This document shows, in pieces, positions 12,187 to 26,666 of a stretch of DNA of 64,000 nt. Where the stretch lies: assembly GCA_036172665.1 (NCBI GenBank), contig CM069873.1, forward strand, positions 37,810,001-37,874,000. The letters run 5' to 3'. The notes below the pieces were generated by a model. The model made no database searches and was not told where the DNA came from. It saw nothing but the letters and a program-made list of their open reading frames with translations. The stretch's first letter is position 1, and the number at the start of each line of letters is the position of its first letter. Origin of the DNA: Prosopocoilus inquinatus (taxonomy: Eukaryota > Arthropoda > Insecta > Coleoptera > Lucanidae). A program made the position numbers and the translations under genes.

Positions 12187-13104
12187 TAAACGAAACAACA
12201 CGCATTAGCGTTGTTCCTGTGATGTATCTAATCGATCCTTACTCATCTATCATGTTATTTGACGTTTCGATGGACTCCAGTAACTCTAATGTGAGATACG
12301 AAATTTTCGGGCGCAGCAGAATCTGGAAATAGTTTTAAACGAAACAACACGCATTAGCGTTGTTCCTGTGATGTATCTAATCGATCCTTACTCATCTATC
12401 ATGTTATTTGACGTTTCGATGGACTCCAGTATCTCTAATGTGAGATACTAAATTTTCGGACGCAGCAGAAGCTGGAAATAGTTGTAAACGAAACAACACG
12501 CATTAGCGTTGTTCCTGTGATGTATCTAATCGATCCTTACTCATCTATCATGTTATTTGACGTTTCGATGGACTCTAGTAACTCTGATGTGATATACGAA
12601 GTTTTTGGGCGCAGCAGGAGCTGGAAATAGTTTTAAAAGAAGCAACACCTATTAGCGTTGTTCCTGTGATGTATCTAATCGATCCTTACTTAGCTACTAT
12701 GTTATTTGACGTTTCGATGGACTCCAGTAACTCTAATGTGAGATACGAAATTTTCGGACGCAGCAGAAGCTGGAAATAGTTTTAAAGGAAACAACACGTA
12801 TTAGCGTTGTTCCTGTGATGTATCTAATCGATCCTTACTCATCTATCATGTTATTTGACGTTTGGATGGACTCCGGTAACTCTGATGTGAGATACAAAGT
12901 TCTCGGACGCAGCAGAAGCTGGAAATAGTTTTGAACGAAACAACACGTATTATCGTTGTTCCTGTGATGTATCTAATCGATCCTTACTTATCTATCATGT
13001 TATTTGAAGTTTGGATGGTCTCCAGTAACTCTGATGTGAGATACAAAGTTTTCGGACGCAGCAGAAGCTGGAGATAGTTTTAAACGAAACAACACGCATT
13101 AGCG

Positions 13105-13255
13105 TTTTTCCTGTTATGTATCTAATCGATCCTTACTCATCTATCATGTTATTTTTCGTTTCGATGGACTCCAGTAACTCTAATGTGAGATACGAAATTT
13201 TCGGACGCAGCAGAAGCTGGAAATAGTTTTAAAGGAAACACGTATTAGCGTTGTT
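13105..13255 (+). repeat. 146-bp monomer subtype with a 3-nt deletion (representative)
   Basis: Near 13230 the sequence reads AAAGGAAACACG where neighbours have AAAGGAAACAACACG, a loss of three bases inside the left arm of the junction dyad. The same form recurs near 25590, 26630, 28712 and 46872, always just after a monomer with CCTGTTATGTA and TTATTTTTCG. It therefore tags descent of one ancestral segment. The loss shortens the AACAAC arm, so the hairpin cannot form normally at this junction. Confidence 0.8.
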
Positions 13256-16146
13256 CCTGTGATGTATCTAATCGATCCTTACTCATCTATCATGTTATTT
13301 GACGTTTGGATGGACTCCGGTAACTCTGATGTGAGATACAAAGTTCTCGGACGCAGCAGAAGCTGGAAATAGTTTTGAACGAAACAACACGTATTATCGT
13401 TGTTCCTGTGATGTATCTAATCGACCCTTACTTATCTATCATGTTATTTGAAGTTTGGATGGTCTCCAGTAACTCTGATGTGAGATACAAAGCTTTCGGA
13501 CGCAGCAGAAGCTGGAAATAGTTTTGAACGAAACAACACGTATTAGCGTTGTTCCTGTGATGTATCTAATCGATCCTTACTTAGCTACTATGTTATTTGA
13601 CGCTTCGATGGACTCCAATAACTCTGATGTGAGATACAAAGTTTTCGGACGCAGCAGAAGCTGGAAATAGTTTTAAACGAAACAACACGCATTAGCGTTG
13701 TTCCTGTTATGTATCTAATCGATCCTTACTCATCTATCATTTTATTTGACGTTTGGATGGACTCCAGTAACTCTGATGTGAGATACAAAGTTTACGGACG
13801 CAGCAGAAGCTGGAAATAGTTTTAAACGAAACAACACGCATTACCGTTGTTCCTGCGATGTATCTAATCGATCCTTACTCATCTATCATGTTATTTGGCG
13901 TTTCGATGGACTCCAGTAACTCTGATGTGAGATACAAAGTTCTCGGACGCAGCTGAAGCTAGAAATAGTTTTAAACGAAACAACACGCATTAGCGTTGTT
14001 CCTGTGATGTATTTAATCGATCCTTACTCATCTATCATGATATTTGACGTTTGAATGGACTCCAGTAACTCTGATGTGAGATACAATGTTCTCGGACGCA
14101 GCAGAAGCTGGAAATACTTTTAAACGAAAGAACACGCATTAGCGTTGTTCCTGTGATGTATCTAATCGATCCTTACTCATCTATCATTATATTTGACGTT
14201 TGGATGGACTACAGTAACTCTGATGTGAGATACAAAGTTTACGGACGCAGCAGAAGCTGGAAATAGTTTTAATCGAAACAACACGCATTAGCGTTGTTCC
14301 TGTGATGTATCTAATCGATCCTTACTCATCTATCATGTTATTTGGCGTCTCGATGGACTCCAGTAACTCTGATGTGAGATACAGTTTTCGGACGCAGCAG
14401 AAGCTGGAAATAGTTTTAAACGAAACAACACGCATTAGCGTTGTTCCTGTGATGTATCTAATAGATCCTTACTCATCTATCATGTTATTTGGCGTTTCGA
14501 TGGACTCCAGAAACTTTGATGTGAGATACGAAGTTCTCGGACGCAGCTGAAGCTGGAAATAGTTTTAAATGAAACAACACGTACTAGCGTTGTTCCTGTG
14601 TTATATCTAATCGATCCTTACTCATCTATCATGATATTTGACGTTTGGATGGACTCCAGTAACTCTGATGTGAGGTACAAAGTTTTCGGACGCAGCAGAA
14701 GCTGGAAATAGTTTTAAATGAAACAACACGCATTAGCGTTGTTCCTGTGATGTATCTAATGGATCCTTACTCATCTATCATGTTATTTGACGTTTCGATG
14801 GACTCTAGTAACTCTGATGTGAGATACGAAGTTTTTGGACGCAGCAGGAGCTGGAAATAGTTTTAAACGAAACAACACGTATTAGCGTTGTTCCTGTGAT
14901 GTATCTAATCGATCCTTACTCATCTATCATGTTATTTGACGTTTGGATGGACTCCAGTAACTCTGATGTGAGATACAATGTTCTCGGACGCAGCAGAAGC
15001 TGGAAATAGTTTTGAACGAAACAACACGTATTAGCGTTGTTCCTGTGATGTATCTAATCGATCCTCACTCATCTATCATGTTATTTGACGTTTGGATGGA
15101 CTCCAGTAACTCTGATGTGAGATACAAAGTATTCGGATGCAGCAGAAGCTGGAAATAGTTTTAAACGAAACAACACGCATTAGCGTTGTTCCTGTGATGT
15201 ATCTAATCGATCCTTACTCATCTATCATGTTATTTGGCGTTTCGATGGACTCCAGTAACTCTGATGTGAGATACAAAGTTTTCGGACGCAGCAGAAGCTG
15301 GAAATAGTTTTGAACGAAACAGCACGTATTAGCGTTGTTCCTGTGATGTATCTAATCGATCCTTACTTATCTACTATGTTATTTGAAGTTTCGATGGAGT
15401 CCAGTAACTCTGATGTGAGATACGAAATTTTCGAACGCAGCAGAATCTGGAAATAGTTTTAAATGAAACAACACGTATTAGCGTTGTTCCTGTGATGTAT
15501 CTAATCGATCCTTACTTACCTATCATGTTATCTGACGTTTCGATGGACTCCAGTAACTCTAATGTGAGATACGAAATTTTCGGCCGCAGCAGAAGCTGGA
15601 AATAGTTTTGAACGAAACAACACGTATTAGCGTTGTTCCTGTGATGTATCTAATCGATCCTTACTTATCTACTATGTTATTTGAAGTTTCGATGGACTCC
15701 AGTAACTCTGATGTGAGATACGAAATTTTCGAACGCAGCAGAATCTGGAAATAGTTTTAAATGAAACAACACGCATTAGCGTTGTTCCTGTGATGTATCT
15801 AATCGATCATTACTCATCTATCATGCTATTTGACGTTTCGATGGACTCTAGTAACTCTGATGTGAGATACGAAGTTTTTGGACGCAGCAGGAGCTGGAAA
15901 TAGTTTTAAACGAAACAACACGTATTAGCGTTGTTCCTGTGATGTATCTAATCGCTCCTTACTTAGCTACTATGTTATTTGACGTTTCGATGGACTCCAG
16001 TAACTCTAATGTGAGATACGAAATTTTCGGACGCAGCAGAAGCTGGAAATAGTTTTAAACGAAACAACACGTATTAGCGTTGTTCCTGTGATGTATCTAA
16101 TCGATCCTTACTCATCTATCATGTTATTTGACGTTTGGATGGACTC

Positions 16147-16157
16147 CAGTAACTGAT
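16147..16157 (+). repeat. 147-bp monomer subtype with a 2-nt deletion (first of 16)
   Basis: The usual CAGTAACTCTGATG is shortened to CAGTAACTGATG, removing CT. I located 16 such monomers, starting at 16147, 16592, 17782, 21058, 31624, 32069, 33259, 36535, 49340, 49785, 50975, 57231, 58570, 61101, 62291 (as CTGTAACTGA) and 62736. None occurs before 16 kb. Their spacings account exactly for the non-multiples of 149 in the large offsets, which makes them good markers of duplication history. Confidence 0.9.
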
Positions 16158-19100
16158 GTGAGATACAAAGTTCTCGGACGCAGCAGAAGCTGGAAATAGT
16201 TTTGAACGAAACAACACGTATTAGCGTTGTTCCTGTGATGTATCTAATCGATCCTTACTTATCTATCATGTTATCTGACGTTTGGATGGACTCCAGTAAC
16301 TCTGATGTGAGATACAATGTTTTCGGACGCAGCAGAAGCTGGAGATAGTTTTAAACGAAACAACACGCATTAGCGTTGTTCCTGTGATGTATCTAATCGA
16401 TCCTTACTCATCTATCATGTTATTTGGCGTTTCGATGGACTCCAGTAACTCTGATGTGAGATACAAAGTTTTCGGACGCAGCAGAAGCTGGAAATAGTTT
16501 CAAACGAAACAACACGTATTAGCGTTGTTCCTGTAATGTATCTAATCGATCCTTACTCATCTATCATGTTATTTGACGTTTGGATGGACTCCAGTAACTG
16601 ATGTGAGATACAAAGTTCTCGGACGCAGCAGAAGCTGGAAATAGTTTTGAACGAAACAACACGTATTAGCGTTGTTCCTGTGATGTATCTAATCGATCCT
16701 TACTCATCTATCATGTTATTTGGCGTTTCGATGGACTCCAATAACTCTGATGTGAGGTACAAAGTTTTCGGACGCAGCAGAAGCTGGAAATAGTTTTGAA
16801 CGAAACAACACGTATTAGCGTTGTTCCTGTGATGTATCTAATGGATCCTTACTCATCTATCATGTTATTTGACGTTTCGATGGACTCTAGTAACTCTGAT
16901 GTGAGATACGAAGTTTTTGGACGCAGCAGGAGCTGGAAATAGTTTTAAACGAAACAACACGTATTAGCGTTGTTCCTGTGATGTATCTAATCGATCCTTA
17001 CTCATCTATCATGTTATTTGACGTTTGGATGGACTCCAGTAACTCTGATGTGAGATACAATGTTCTCGGACGCAGCAGAAGCTGGAAATAGTTTTGAACG
17101 AAACAACACGTATTAGCGTTGTTCCTGTGATGTATCTAATCGATCCTTACTCATCTATCATGTTATTTGACGTTTCGATGGACTCCAGTAACTCTGATGT
17201 GAGATACGAAATTTTCGAACGCAGCAGAAGCTGGAAATAGTTTTAAACGAAACAACACGCATTAGCGTTGTTCCTGTGATGTATCTAATCGATCCTTACT
17301 TACCTATCATGTTATCTGACGTTTCGATGGACTCCAGTAACCCTAATGTGAGATACGAAATCTTCGGGCGCAGCAGAAGCTGGAAATAGTTTTGAACGAA
17401 ACAACACGTATTAGCGTTGTTCCTGTGATGTATCTAATCGATCATTACTCATCTATCATGTTATTTGACGTTTCGATGGACTCTAGTAACTCTGATGTGA
17501 GATACGAAGTTTTTGGACGCAGCAGGAGCTGGAAATAGTTTTAAACGAAACAACACGTATTAGCGTTGTTCCTGTGATGTATCTAATCGCTCCTTACTTA
17601 GCTACTATGTTATTTGACGTTTCGATGGACTATAGTAACTCTAATGTGAGATACGAAATTTTCGGACGCAGCAGAAGCTGGAAATAGTTTTAAACGAAAC
17701 AACACGTATTAGCGTTGTTCCTGTGATGTATCTAATCGATCCTTACTCATCTATCATGTTATTTGACGTTTGGATGGACTCCAGTAACTGATGTGAGATA
17801 CAAAGTTCTCGGACGCAGCAGAAGCTGGAAATAGTTTTGAACGAAACAACACGTATTAGCGTTGTTCCTGTGATGTATCTAATCGATCCTTACTTATCTA
17901 TCATGTTATCTGACGTTTGGATGGACTCCAGTAACTCTGATGTGAGATACAATGTTTTCGGACGCAGCAGAAGCTGGAGATAGTTTTAAACGAAACAACA
18001 CGCATTAGCGTTGTTCCTGTGATGTATCTAATCGATCCTTACTCATCTATCATGTTATTTGGCGTTTCGATGGACTCCAGTAAATCTGATGTGAGATACA
18101 AAGTTTTCGGACGCAGCAGAAGCTGGAAATAGTTTTGAACGAAAAAACACGTATTAGCGTTGTTCCTGTGATGTATCTAATCGATCCTTACTTAGCTACT
18201 ATGTTATTTGACGTTTCGATGGACTCCAATAACTCTGATGTGAGGTACAAAGTTTTCGGACGCAGCAGAAGCTGGAAATAGTTTTGAACGAAACAACACG
18301 TATTAGCGTTGTTCCTGTGATGTATCTAATCGATCCTTACTCATCTATCATTATATTTGACGTTTGGATGGACTACAGTAACTCTGATGTGAGATACAAA
18401 GTTTACGGACGCAGCAGAATCTGGAAATAGTTTTAAACGAAACAACACGTATTAGCGTTGTTCCTGTGATGTATCTAATCGATCCTTACTCATATATCAT
18501 GTTATTTGACGTTTGGATGGACTCCAGTAACTCTGATGTGAGATACAAAGTTCTCGGACGCAGCAGAAGCTAGAAATAGTTTTGAACGAAACAACACGTA
18601 TTAGCGTTGTTCCTGTGATGTATCTAATCGATCCTTACTTATCTATCATGTTATTTGACGTTTGGATGGACTCCAGTAACTCTGATGTGAGATACAAAGT
18701 TTTCGGACGCAGCAGAAGCTGGAGATAGTTTCAAACGAAACAACACGCATTAGCGTTGTTCCTGTGATGTATCTAATCGATCCTTACTCATCTATCATGT
18801 TATTTGGCTTTTCGATGGACTCCAGTAACTCTGATGTGAGATACAAAGTTTTCGGACGCAGCAGAAGCTGGAAATAGTTTTAAAAGAAACAACACGTATT
18901 AGCGTTGTTCCTGTGATGTATCTAATCGATCCTTACTCATCTATCATGTTATTTGACGTTTCGATGGACTCTAGTAACTCTAATGTGAGATACGAAATTT
19001 TCGGACGCAGCAGAAGCTGGAAATACTTTTAAACGAAACAACACGCATTAGCGTTGTTCCTGTGATGCATCTAATCGATCCTTACTCATCTATCATGTTA

Positions 19101-21114
19101 TTTGACGTTTCGATGGACTCCAGTAACTTTGATGTGAGATACGAAGTTCTCGGACGCAGCTGAAGCTGGAAATAGTTTTAAATGATACAACACGTATTAG
19201 CGTTGTTCCTGTGATGTATCTAATCGATCCTTACTTATCTATCATGTTATTTGACGTTTGGATGGACTCCAGTAACTCTGATGTGAGATACAAAGTTTTC
19301 GGGCGCAGCAGAAGCTGGAAATAGTTTTAAACGAAACAACACGCATTAGCGTTGTTCCTGTGATGTATCTAATCGATCCTTACTCATCTATCATGTTATT
19401 TGACGTTTGAATGGACTCCAGTAACTCTGATGTGAGATACAAAGTTCTCGGACGCAGCAGAAGCTGGAAATAGTTTTGAACGAAACAACACGTATTAGCG
19501 TTGTTCCTGTGATGTATCTAATCGATTCTTACTCGTCTATCATGTTATTTGACGTTTCGATGGACTCTAGTATCTCTGATGTGAGATACGAAGTTTTTGG
19601 ACGCAGCAGGAGCTGGAAATAGTTTTAAACGAAACAACACGTATTAGCGTTGTTCCTGTGATGTATCTAATCGATCCTTACTTAGCTACTATGTTATTTG
19701 ACGTTTCGATGGACTCCAGTAACTCTAATGTGAGATACGAAATTTTCGGACGCAGCAGAAGCTGGAAATAGTTTTAAACGAAACAGCACGTATTAGCGTT
19801 GTTCCTGTGATGTATCTAATCGATCCTTACTCATCTATCATGTTATTTGACGTTTGAATGGACTCCAGTAACTCTGATGTGAGATACAAAGTTCTCGGAC
19901 GCAGCAGAAGCTGGAAATAGTTTTGAACGAAACAACACGTATTAGCGTTGTTCCTGTGATGTATCTAATCGATCCTTACTTATCTACTATGTTATTTGAC
20001 GTTTCGATGGACTCCAGTAACTCTGATGTGAGATACGAAGTTTTTGGACGCAGCAGGAGCTGGAAATAGTTTTAAACGAACCAACACGTATTAGCGTTGT
20101 TCCTGTGATGTATCTAATCGATCCTTACTCATCTATCATGTTATTTGACGTTTCGATGGACTCTAGTAACTCTAATGTGAGATACGAAATTTTCGGACGC
20201 AGCAGAAGCTGGAAATAGTTTTAAACGAAACAACACGCATTAGCGTTGTTCCTGTGATGTATCTAATCGATCCTTACTTAGCTACTATGTTATTTGACGT
20301 TTCGATGGACTCCAATAACTCTAATGTGAGATACGAAATTTTCGGACGCAGCAGAAGCTGGAAATAGTTTTAAACGAAACAACACGTATTAGCGTTGTTC
20401 CTGTGATGTATCTTATCGATCCTTACTCATCTATCATGTTATTTGACGTTTCGATGGACTCTAGTAACTCTAATGTGAGATACGAAATTTTCGGACGCAG
20501 CAGAAGCTGGAAATAGTTTTAAACGAAACAGCACGTATTAGCGTTGTTCCTGTGATGTATCTAATCGATCCTTACTCATCTATCATGTTATTTGACGTTT
20601 GAATGGACTCCAGTAACTCTGATGTGAGATACAAAGTTCTCGGACGCAGCAGAAGCTGGAAATAGTTTTGAACGAAACAACACGTATTAGCGTTGTTCCT
20701 GTGATGTATCTAATCGATCATTACTCATCTATCATGTTATTTGACGTTTCGATGGACTCTAGTAACTCTGATGTGAGATACGAAGTTTTTGGACGCAGCA
20801 GGAGCTGGAAATAGTTTTAAACGAAACAACACGTATTAGCGTTGTTCCTGTGATGTATCTAATCGCTCCTTACTTAGCTACTATGTTATTTGACGTTTCG
20901 ATGGACTATAGTAACTCTAATGTGAGATACGAAATTTTCGGACGCAGCAGAAGCTGGAAATAGTTTTAAACGAAACAACACGTATTAGCGTTGTTCCTGT
21001 GATGTATCTAATCGATCCTTACTCATCTATCATGTTATTTGACGTTTGGATGGACTCCAGTAACTGATGTGAGATACAAAGTTCTCGGACGCAGCAGAAG
21101 CTGGAAATAGTTTT

Positions 21115-22440
21115 GAACGAAACAACACGTATTAGCGTTGTTCCTGTGATGTATCTAATCGATCCTTACTCATCTATCATTATATTTGACGTTTGGATGG
21201 ACTACAGTAACTCTGATGTGAGATACAAAGTTTACGGACGCAGCAGAATCTGGAAATAGTTTTAAACGAAACAACACGTATTAGCGTTGTTCCTGTGATG
21301 TATCTAATCGATCCTTACTCATATATCATGTTATTTGACGTTTGGATGGACTCCAGTAACTCTGATGTGAGATACAAAGTTCTCGGACGCAGCAGAAGCT
21401 AGAAATAGTTTTGAACGAAACAACACGTATTAGCGTTGTTCCTGTGATGTATCTAATCGATCCTTACTTATCTATCATGTTATTTGACGTTTGGATGGAC
21501 TCCAGTAACTCTGATGTGAGATACAAAGTTTTCGGACGCAGCAGAAGCTGGAGATAGTTTCAAACGAAACAACACGCATTAGCGTTGTTCCTGTGATGTA
21601 TCTAATCGATCCTTACTCATCTATCATGTTATTTGGCTTTTCGATGGACTCCAGTAACTCTGATGTGAGATACAAAGTTTTCGGACGCAGCAGAAGCTGG
21701 AAATAGTTTTAAAAGAAACAACACGTATTAGCGTTGTTCCTGTGATGTATCTAATCGATCCTTACTCATCTATCATGTTATTTGACGTTTCGATGGACTC
21801 CAGTATCTCTAATGTGAGATACTAAATTTTCGGACGCAGCAGAAGCTGGAAATAGTTGTAAACGAAACAACACGCATTAGCGTTGTTCCTGTGATGTATC
21901 TAATCGATCCTTACTCATCTATCATGTTATTTGACGTTTCGATGGACTCCAGTAACTCTAATGTGAGATACGAAATTTTCGGGCGCAGCAGAATCTGGAA
22001 ATAGTTTTAAACGAAACAACACGCATTAGCGTTGTTCCTGTGATGTATCTAATCGATCCTTACTCATCTATCATGTTATTTGACGTTTCGATGGACTCCA
22101 GTATCTCTAATGTGAGATACTAAATTTTCGGACGCAGCAGAAGCTGGAAATAGTTGTAAACGAAACAACACGCATTAGCGTTGTTCCTGTGATGTATCTA
22201 ATCGATCCTTACTCATCTATCATGTTATTTGACGTTTCGATGGACTCTAGTAACTCTGATGTGATATACGAAGTTTTTGGGCGCAGCAGGAGCTGGAAAT
22301 AGTTTTAAAAGAAGCAACACCTATTAGCGTTGTTCCTGTGATGTATCTAATCGATCCTTACTTAGCTACTATGTTATTTGACGTTTCGATGGACTCCAGT
22401 AACTCTAATGTGAGATACGAAATTTTCGGACGCAGCAGAA
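21115..22440 (+). repeat. 9-monomer segment repeated 18 monomers downstream
   Basis: This segment matches 23797-25122 at offset 2682 (18 x 149). Markers are ACTCATATAT at 21317 and 23999, and GATATACGAA at 22263 and 24945. It begins with TCATTATATTTGACG/GACTACAG, then ACTCATATATCATG, AGAAGCTAGAAATAG, GATAGTTTCAAACG, TTTGGCTTTTCG and AAAAGAAACAAC monomers. It also contains an internal two-monomer duplication marked by CAGTATCTCTAATG with AGTTGTAAACG (about 21805 and 22103). Confidence 0.85.
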
Positions 22441-23543
22441 GCTGGAAATAGTTTTAAACGAAACAGCACGTATTAGCGTTGTTCCTGTGATGTATCTAAT
22501 CGATCCTTACTCATCTATCATGTTATTTGACGTTTGAATGGACTCCAGTAACTCTGATGTGAGATACAAAGTTCTCGGACGCAGCAGAAGCTGGAAATAG
22601 TTTTGAACGAAACAACACGTATTAGCGTTGTTCCTGTGATGTATCTAATCGATCCTTACTTATCTACTATGTTATTTGACGTTTCGATGGACTCCAGTAA
22701 CTCTGATGTGAGATACGAAGTTTTTGGACGCAGCAGGAGCTGGAAATAGTTTTAAACGAACCAACACGTATTAGCGTTGTTCCTGTGATGTATCTAATCG
22801 ATCCTTACTCATCTATCATGTTATTTGACGTTTCGATGGACTCTAGTAACTCTAATGTGAGATACGAAATTTTCGGACGCAGCAGAAGCTGGAAATAGTT
22901 TTAAACGAAACAACACGCATTAGCGTTGTTCCTGTGATGTATCTAATCGATCCTTACTTAGCTACTATGTTATTTGACGTTTCGATGGACTCCAATAACT
23001 CTAATGTGAGATACGAAATTTTCGGACGCAGCAGAAGCTGGAAATAGTTTTAAACGAAACAACACGTATTAGCGTTGTTCCTGTGATGTATCTTATCGAT
23101 CCTTACTCATCTATCATGTTATTTGACGTTTCGATGGACTCTAGTAACTCTAATGTGAGATACGAAATTTTCGGACGCAGCAGAAGCTGGAAATAGTTTT
23201 AAACGAAACAGCACGTATTAGCGTTGTTCCTGTGATGTATCTAATCGATCCTTACTCATCTATCATGTTATTTGACGTTTGAATGGACTCCAGTAACTCT
23301 GATGTGAGATACAAAGTTCTCGGACGCAGCAGAAGCTGGAAATAGTTTTGAACGAAACAACACGTATTAGCGTTGTTCCTGTGATGTATCTAATCGATCA
23401 TTACTCATCTATCATGTTATTTGACGTTTCGATGGACTCTAGTAACTCTGATGTGAGATACGAAGTTTTTGGACGCAGCAGGAGCTGGAAATAGTTTTAA
23501 ACGAAACAACACGTATTAGCGTTGTTCCTGTGATGTATCTAAT
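22441..23543 (+). repeat. Segment copied from 19761-20863
   Basis: Order and rare variants match the upstream stretch at offset 2680 (18 x 149 minus 2). Markers are the AAACAGCACG junctions, AACGAACCAACACG, the TCTTATCG monomer (20411 and 23091) and the ATCGATCATTACTC monomer. At about 23544 the match stops and the sequence becomes a copy of a different upstream stretch (18033-18919), so an exchange junction lies here. Confidence 0.8.
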
Positions 23544-26306
23544 CGATCCTTACTCATCTATCATGTTATTTGGCGTTTCGATGGACTCCAGTAAATCTGA
23601 TGTGAGATACAAAGTTTTCGGACGCAGCAGAAGCTGGAAATAGTTTTGAACGAAAAAACACGTATTAGCGTTGTTCCTGTGATGTATCTAATCGATCCTT
23701 ACTTAGCTACTATGTTATTTGACGTTTCGATGGACTCCAATAACTCTGATGTGAGGTACAAAGTTTTCGGACGCAGCAGAAGCTGGAAATAGTTTTGAAC
23801 GAAACAACACGTATTAGCGTTGTTCCTGTGATGTATCTAATCGATCCTTACTCATCTATCATTATATTTGACGTTTGGATGGACTACAGTAACTCTGATG
23901 TGAGATACAAAGTTTACGGACGCAGCAGAATCTGGAAATAGTTTTAAACGAAACAACACGTATTAGCGTTGTTCCTGTGATGTATCTAATCGATCCTTAC
24001 TCATATATCATGTTATTTGACGTTTGGATGGACTCCAGTAACTCTGATGTGAGATACAAAGTTCTCGGACGCAGCAGAAGCTAGAAATAGTTTTGAACGA
24101 AACAACACGTATTAGCGTTGTTCCTGTGATGTATCTAATCGATCCTTACTTATCTATCATGTTATTTGACGTTTGGATGGACTCCAGTAACTCTGATGTG
24201 AGATACAAAGTTTTCGGACGCAGCAGAAGCTGGAGATAGTTTCAAACGAAACAACACGCATTAGCGTTGTTCCTGTGATGTATCTAATCGATCCTTACTC
24301 ATCTATCATGTTATTTGGCTTTTCGATGGACTCCAGTAACTCTGATGTGAGATACAAAGTTTTCGGACGCAGCAGAAGCTGGAAATAGTTTTAAAAGAAA
24401 CAACACGTATTAGCGTTGTTCCTGTGATGTATCTAATCGATCCTTACTCATCTATCATGTTATTTGACGTTTCGATGGACTCCAGTATCTCTAATGTGAG
24501 ATACTAAATTTTCGGACGCAGCAGAAGCTGGAAATAGTTGTAAACGAAACAACACGCATTAGCGTTGTTCCTGTGATGTATCTAATCGATCCTTACTCAT
24601 CTATCATGTTATTTGACGTTTCGATGGACTCCAGTAACTCTAATGTGAGATACGAAATTTTCGGGCGCAGCAGAATCTGGAAATAGTTTTAAACGAAACA
24701 ACACGCATTAGCGTTGTTCCTGTGATGTATCTAATCGATCCTTACTCATCTATCATGTTATTTGACGTTTCGATGGACTCCAGTATCTCTAATGTGAGAT
24801 ACTAAATTTTCGGACGCAGCAGAAGCTGGAAATAGTTGTAAACGAAACAACACGCATTAGCGTTGTTCCTGTGATGTATCTAATCGATCCTTACTCATCT
24901 ATCATGTTATTTGACGTTTCGATGGACTCTAGTAACTCTGATGTGATATACGAAGTTTTTGGGCGCAGCAGGAGCTGGAAATAGTTTTAAAAGAAGCAAC
25001 ACCTATTAGCGTTGTTCCTGTGATGTATCTAATCGATCCTTACTTAGCTACTATGTTATTTGACGTTTCGATGGACTCCAGTAACTCTAATGTGAGATAC
25101 GAAATTTTCGGACGCAGCAGAAGCTGGAAATAGTTTTAAAGGAAACAACACGTATTAGCGTTGTTCCTGTGATGTATCTAATCGATCCTTACTCATCTAT
25201 CATGTTATTTGACGTTTGGATGGACTCCGGTAACTCTGATGTGAGATACAAAGTTCTCGGACGCAGCAGAAGCTGGAAATAGTTTTGAACGAAACAACAC
25301 GTATTATCGTTGTTCCTGTGATGTATCTAATCGATCCTTACTTATCTATCATGTTATTTGAAGTTTGGATGGTCTCCAGTAACTCTGATGTGAGATACAA
25401 AGTTTTCGGACGCAGCAGAAGCTGGAGATAGTTTTAAACGAAACAACACGCATTAGCGTTTTTCCTGTTATGTATCTAATCGATCCTTACTCATCTATCA
25501 TGTTATTTTTCGTTTCGATGGACTCCAGTAACTCTAATGTGAGATACGAAATTTTCGGACGCAGCAGAAGCTGGAAATAGTTTTAAAGGAAACACGTATT
25601 AGCGTTGTTCCTGTGATGTATCTAATCGATCCTTACTCATCTATCATGTTATTTGACGTTTGGATGGACTCCGGTAACTCTGATGTGAGATACAAAGTTC
25701 TCGGACGCAGCAGAAGCTGGAAATAGTTTTGAACGAAACAACACGTATTATCGTTGTTCCTGTGATGTATCTAATCGACCCTTACTTATCTATCATGTTA
25801 TTTGAAGTTTGGATGGTCTCCAGTAACTCTGATGTGAGATACAAAGCTTTCGGACGCAGCAGAAGCTGGAAATAGTTTTGAACGAAACAACACGTATTAG
25901 CGTTGTTCCTGTGATGTATCTAATCGATCCTTACTTAGCTACTATGTTATTTGACGCTTCGATGGACTCCAATAACTCTGATGTGAGATACAAAGTTTTC
26001 GGACGCAGCAGAAGCTGGAAATAGTTTTAAACGAAACAACACGCATTAGCGTTGTTCCTGTTATGTATCTAATCGATCCTTACTCATCTATCATTTTATT
26101 TGACGTTTGGATGGACTCCAGTAACTCTGATGTGAGATACAAAGTTTACGGACGCAGCAGAAGCTGGAAATAGTTTTAAACGAAACAACACGCATTACCG
26201 TTGTTCCTGCGATGTATCTAATCGATCCTTACTCATCTATCATGTTATTTGGCGTTTCGATGGACTCCAGTAACTCTGATGTGAGATACAAAGTTCTCGG
26301 ACGCAG
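23544..26306 (+). repeat. 21-monomer higher-order unit, copy 1 (3123-bp offset)
   Basis: This stretch recurs at 26667-29429 with an offset of 3123, which is 21 x 149 minus 6. The two 146-bp monomers (near 25590 and 26630) explain the six missing bases. Markers are GTAAATCTG at 23591 and 26714, ACTCATATAT at 23999 and 27122, and GATATACGAA at 24945 and 28068. The first part also matches 18033-18919 (offset 5511), and the later part matches 12190-13960 (offset 12354), so the unit is a chimera of two older segments. Confidence 0.85.
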
Positions 26307-26666
26307 CAGAAGCTGGAAATAGTTTTGAACGAAACAACACGTATTATCGTTGTTCCTGTGATGTATCTAATCGATCCTTACTTATCTATCATGTTATTTG
26401 AAGTTTGGATGGTCTCCAGTAACTCTGATGTGAGATACAAAGTTTTCGGACGCAGCAGAAGCTGGAGATAGTTTTAAACGAAACAACACGCATTAGCGTT
26501 TTTCCTGTTATGTATCTAATCGATCCTTACTCATCTATCATGTTATTTTTCGTTTCGATGGACTCCAGTAACTCTAATGTGAGATACGAAATTTTCGGAC
26601 GCAGCAGAAGCTGGAAATAGTTTTAAAGGAAACACGTATTAGCGTTGTTCCTGTGATGTATCTAAT
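26296..26666 (+). repeat. Short overlap repeat at the 21-mer junction
   Basis: About 26296-26640 duplicates 25256-25600 at offset 1040 (seven monomers minus 3). It includes the GTATTATCG junction (25301/26341), GAAGTTTGGATGGTCTCC and the 146-bp monomer. It bridges the end of one 21-mer to the start of the next, and probably marks where a misaligned exchange joined two sister arrays. Confidence 0.7.

Larger units (their letters stand above)
12187..21170 (+). repeat. 9-kb satellite block, copy 1 of a near-perfect duplication
   Basis: All 8984 bases align to 27664-36647 with a constant offset of 15477. Checked markers include GATATACGAA (12591/28068), ATTTAATCGA (14011/29488), GGATCC (14761/30238 and 16843/32320), ACTCATATAT (18488/33965), GATGCAT (19064/34541) and TCTTATCG (20411/35888). 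I saw four substitutions: 15399/30876, 17342/32819, 18411/33888 and 19911/35388. The copies part after 21170, where CATCTATCATTATATT here faces TATCTATCATGTTATCT there. The block contains one complete 22-monomer unit (see 32862-39470). Confidence 0.92.

Noticed and set aside
18570..18585. Resemblance of GCTAGAAATAG followed by TTTT to a Cas9 guide RNA scaffold
   Set aside because: It is a short chance match arising from a G-to-A change in the usual GCTGGAAATAG. It lacks the rest of a tracrRNA, has no cas genes nearby and recurs as part of a satellite subtype.
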